Assembly: GCF_037095735.1 (NCBI RefSeq)
Contig: NZ_JBAWKD010000003.1
Coordinates: forward strand, 62,001-126,000
Direction: 5' to 3'
DNA from: Frigidibacter sp037095735
Lineage (GTDB): Bacteria > Pseudomonadota > Alphaproteobacteria > Rhodobacterales > Rhodobacteraceae
DNA length: 64,000 bases
The translations under genes and the position numbers were made by a program. The notes beneath the pieces are model-generated. The model was not told the origin of the DNA, searched no databases, and saw nothing but the letters and a program-made list of their open reading frames with translations. Below are positions 62,497-64,000 of this stretch, piece by piece; position 1 is the first letter of the stretch; every line of letters begins with the position of its first letter.

Positions 62497-63509
62497 CGGC
62501 GAAGGGGGATGTTGGACACGCGGACTTTCTTGCTCGCGTCGTCAACGCCCGCGTCGGTAAGCTTCTGGACCAAGGCATCCCAAATGGGCCAAGGGTATTG
62601 AGTCGGCCCGATTATCACTTCCTCTAGTAACTCTGGCAGGGTCGCGCCAAGGAAGTCTTCTTCCGGGTAGTTATTCAATTCGAGCTTGAAAACCCTTTGC
62701 GGAACGCCGGAAATTGTTAGGACTTCCGACTTCAGCTTGTCTGACTTCTTTCCGGTTAGGGAGAAGTTGGGGGAAAATATAATCCTCCATTCTTTCTCTT
62801 CCCAGAATCCCGGATGCTTGGTCGATAGAGCGGCGAAGTGCAATGCCGAATTCATATAAAACGCTATGTTCTCCGCCCCTAAACGGGGCAACATAGCCTT
62901 GTATTTCTCAAGGCCCGAAATGACCTCCAAGAATAGTGGCTTGAAAGTCTCTTGGTCGGCGTAAAGCACAGGACTGGTATAAGCCTGCAAGGCATCGCTT
63001 TCCGCGAGAAACGGCGTGCTATTGAAGACGAAAGCGACGTTGGTGTTCCCCCCGTATGCGCGCCACATAGAAAGCCGCCCATACAAGTCTTCCCTGCTGT
63101 TGCTGTCGCTGTTGCCGTGGCTGTCGCTGTTGCCGTGCTCGCTTATGGCAATCATGAACGTATCAAGGCTCCGAACCCGCTCGCCTGCCAGATACCGTTC
63201 GAGAATCTTTTCCGTCAATCCGGCCTCAACGCCATCCAGAACGCCGACAAGCCGCGACCGAAGTTCTTCATCGTTGAACGCGCCAACAATACAATTGTTG
63301 CCGTGCTGGACTTCAGAGAAGTCATTCATCAAGTTTGTATTTCTGAGATATATGCAATTCCCATCGATAATTCGGATTGCGTTTTCCGCGCTCGTATAGT
63401 GAACGAATTTCGTGCCATTAGCGCGGAGTTTATCCATCTTCCGTGAGGCATACGGAAAGAAGGTTTCACGAACGATCTTTGAAATTTCTTCTTGGGAAAA
63501 GCCGCTCAT
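62493..63509 (-). CDS. DUF2971 domain protein, probable cargo (moron) gene
   Basis: A 338-residue protein with DUF2971 landmarks: GTKFVHYTSAENAIRIIDGN near residue 32, CIYLRNTNLMNDFSEVQHG near 52, RLSMWRAYGG near 147 and HPGFWEEKEWRIIFSP near 238. Its GC is near 50 percent against the mid-60s for the host, with many TTT, AAT and ATA codons, so it was acquired separately. It lies 12 bases after the terminase gene in the same direction, splitting it from the portal. DUF2971 has no fixed activity; its HYTS...LRN...WR layout recalls ADP-ribosyltransferase-like folds, and many copies sit in mobile or defence settings. That reading is inference. Confidence 0.8.
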   Translation of the reverse strand: MSGFSQEEISKIVRETFFPYASRKMDKLRANGTKFVHYTSAENAIRIIDGNCIYLRNTNLMNDFSEVQHGNNCIVGAFNDEELRSRLVGVLDGVEAGLTEKILERYLAGERVRSLDTFMIAISEHGNSDSHGNSDSNSREDLYGRLSMWRAYGGNTNVAFVFNSTPFLAESDALQAYTSPVLYADQETFKPLFLEVISGLEKYKAMLPRLGAENIAFYMNSALHFAALSTKHPGFWEEKEWRIIFSPNFSLTGKKSDKLKSEVLTISGVPQRVFKLELNNYPEEDFLGATLPELLEEVIIGPTQYPWPIWDALVQKLTDAGVDDASKKVRVSNIPLRR

Positions 63510-63521
63510 TGGGTCCGCCTA

Positions 63522-64000
63522 TTATTTTTCCAACCACTTTGACTTGATAACTGCCGGGGATTTCTTCGGCAAGGTTACTCTGGTCAGTTCCTCTTCACGG
63601 CGGTCCAAATTCAGCCCGACAAGCTGCCGCGCTGCCAGCGCATAAACCGTCGCGTCCAGCGTCTCGGCTCGCTTGCCAGGAATCCGCTCGAAACGCCGCT
63701 GGGGCTGGCCCTTGTAGTAACGGACCACGCGGCGTTCGCTGGTCAGTTGCTCAAAGAAGATCGGGGCAAGGTCGGAAGAGAACCGGAAGGCCCCGCCTCT
63801 GGACAGCCGGTTGAAGAGCTGCGCCTTGATCGCATCCACGCCCACAAGGAAGAGCGGCGCGCCCTTCATGCTGGACCGTTGCAGGAAGGGCCGCGCCATG
63901 CCCGACACGCCCTTGCCGCTGACCACGCGCCGCCCAAACCGCGACCGGGTGAAGCCGTGGACAAGATCGGCGTGGCCCCCGTCGCCCGAGTCGATCACGG
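63522..64000 (-). CDS. Phage terminase large subunit (GpA family), C-terminal part, cut by window edge
   Basis: The last about 158 residues of a lambda gpA-type packaging ATPase-nuclease. VIDSGDGGHADLVHGFTRSR contains a nuclease-domain Asp, and VGVDAIKAQLFNRLSRGG, FEQLTSERRVVRYYKGQP and ERIPGKRAETLDATVYALAA are characteristic of the C-terminal nuclease region. The frame is open to the right edge, so the ATPase half is outside the window. It leads toward the DUF2971 gene. Confidence 0.9.
   Translation of the reverse strand, partial: VIDSGDGGHADLVHGFTRSRFGRRVVSGKGVSGMARPFLQRSSMKGAPLFLVGVDAIKAQLFNRLSRGGAFRFSSDLAPIFFEQLTSERRVVRYYKGQPQRRFERIPGKRAETLDATVYALAARQLVGLNLDRREEELTRVTLPKKSPAVIKSKWLEK

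Noticed and set aside
56497..64000. Complete prophage
   Set aside because: No tail, lysis or replication gene is visible and the capsid genes abut the integrase; the remainder lies outside the window, so completeness cannot be claimed.

Overview
The window is about 64 kb of GC-rich DNA from an alphaproteobacterium of the family Rhodobacteraceae (Rhodobacter/Cereibacter/Paracoccus relatives). The evidence is a TakP-type keto-acid binding protein very like the Rhodobacter sphaeroides one as I remember it, an IalB protein, a class II DAHP synthase, a stand-alone Hint protein, a PRC-barrel secreted protein, and several copies of an intergenic repeat with a core like GGATATTTGGGCCAATGCG. A run of 109 N at 47021-47129 is an assembly gap inside one such repeat. 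Species cannot be fixed from sequence alone.

Region 1 to 56.4 kb is ordinary chromosome, mostly short transcription units. In order: an edge-truncated aroF-type gene; a GlxA-type regulator beside a decayed amidohydrolase; uvrA; a small secreted protein and a HerA-like ATPase; ialB; a minus-strand lpxD / dedicated acyl carrier protein / ketoacyl synthase operon; divergent L,D-transpeptidase and MepK-type endopeptidase genes; arginase; a GMC oxidoreductase divergent from a GlxA-like regulator; an orphan takP; thiE-like; Hint; glnE; ybaK-like; DUF2852 behind a double palindromic operator; RDD; bpt; a Na/Ca exchanger; ilvB and ilvN behind a leader-peptide attenuator; small envelope proteins; DUF779; ABC-F; xth; CorC-like; erpA; dGTPase; Na/H antiporter; a hydroxyisobutyrate-dehydrogenase-type enzyme; penicillin acylase overlapping kamA; sufE; a lipoprotein; rnd; a GT39 glycosyltransferase; an Old Yellow Enzyme divergent from its HxlR regulator; a MarR regulator facing a decayed SnoaL gene; purM-purN; and a PRC-barrel protein.

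Region 56.4 to 64.0 kb is a mobile element inserted at the 3' end of a CAT-anticodon tRNA. Read from the right edge toward the tRNA it carries the large terminase, a low-GC DUF2971 cargo gene, a MerR-like protein of unknown role, portal, a prohead protease-major capsid fusion, a gpW-like joining protein, a DUF2190 capsid protein, an AlpA-like DNA-binding protein and a tyrosine integrase. The genes from the MerR-like protein to the integrase are almost gapless and co-directional. No tail, lysis or tape-measure gene lies between the capsid genes and the attachment site. The visible part therefore looks like a tail-less, capsid-forming phage satellite (cf-PICI-like) rather than a normal prophage. 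Its other half is outside the window, so this stays a hypothesis.

Regulatory DNA that can be read directly includes the ilv leader (peptide MTGILVIVGPRRMGR, alternative hairpins, terminator), two ATGTGAA-N5-TTCACAT operators, an ACCTGGTG-N20-CACCAGGT element at the HxlR gene, a TTATATATG-type palindrome at the MarR gene, and several strong intrinsic terminators.
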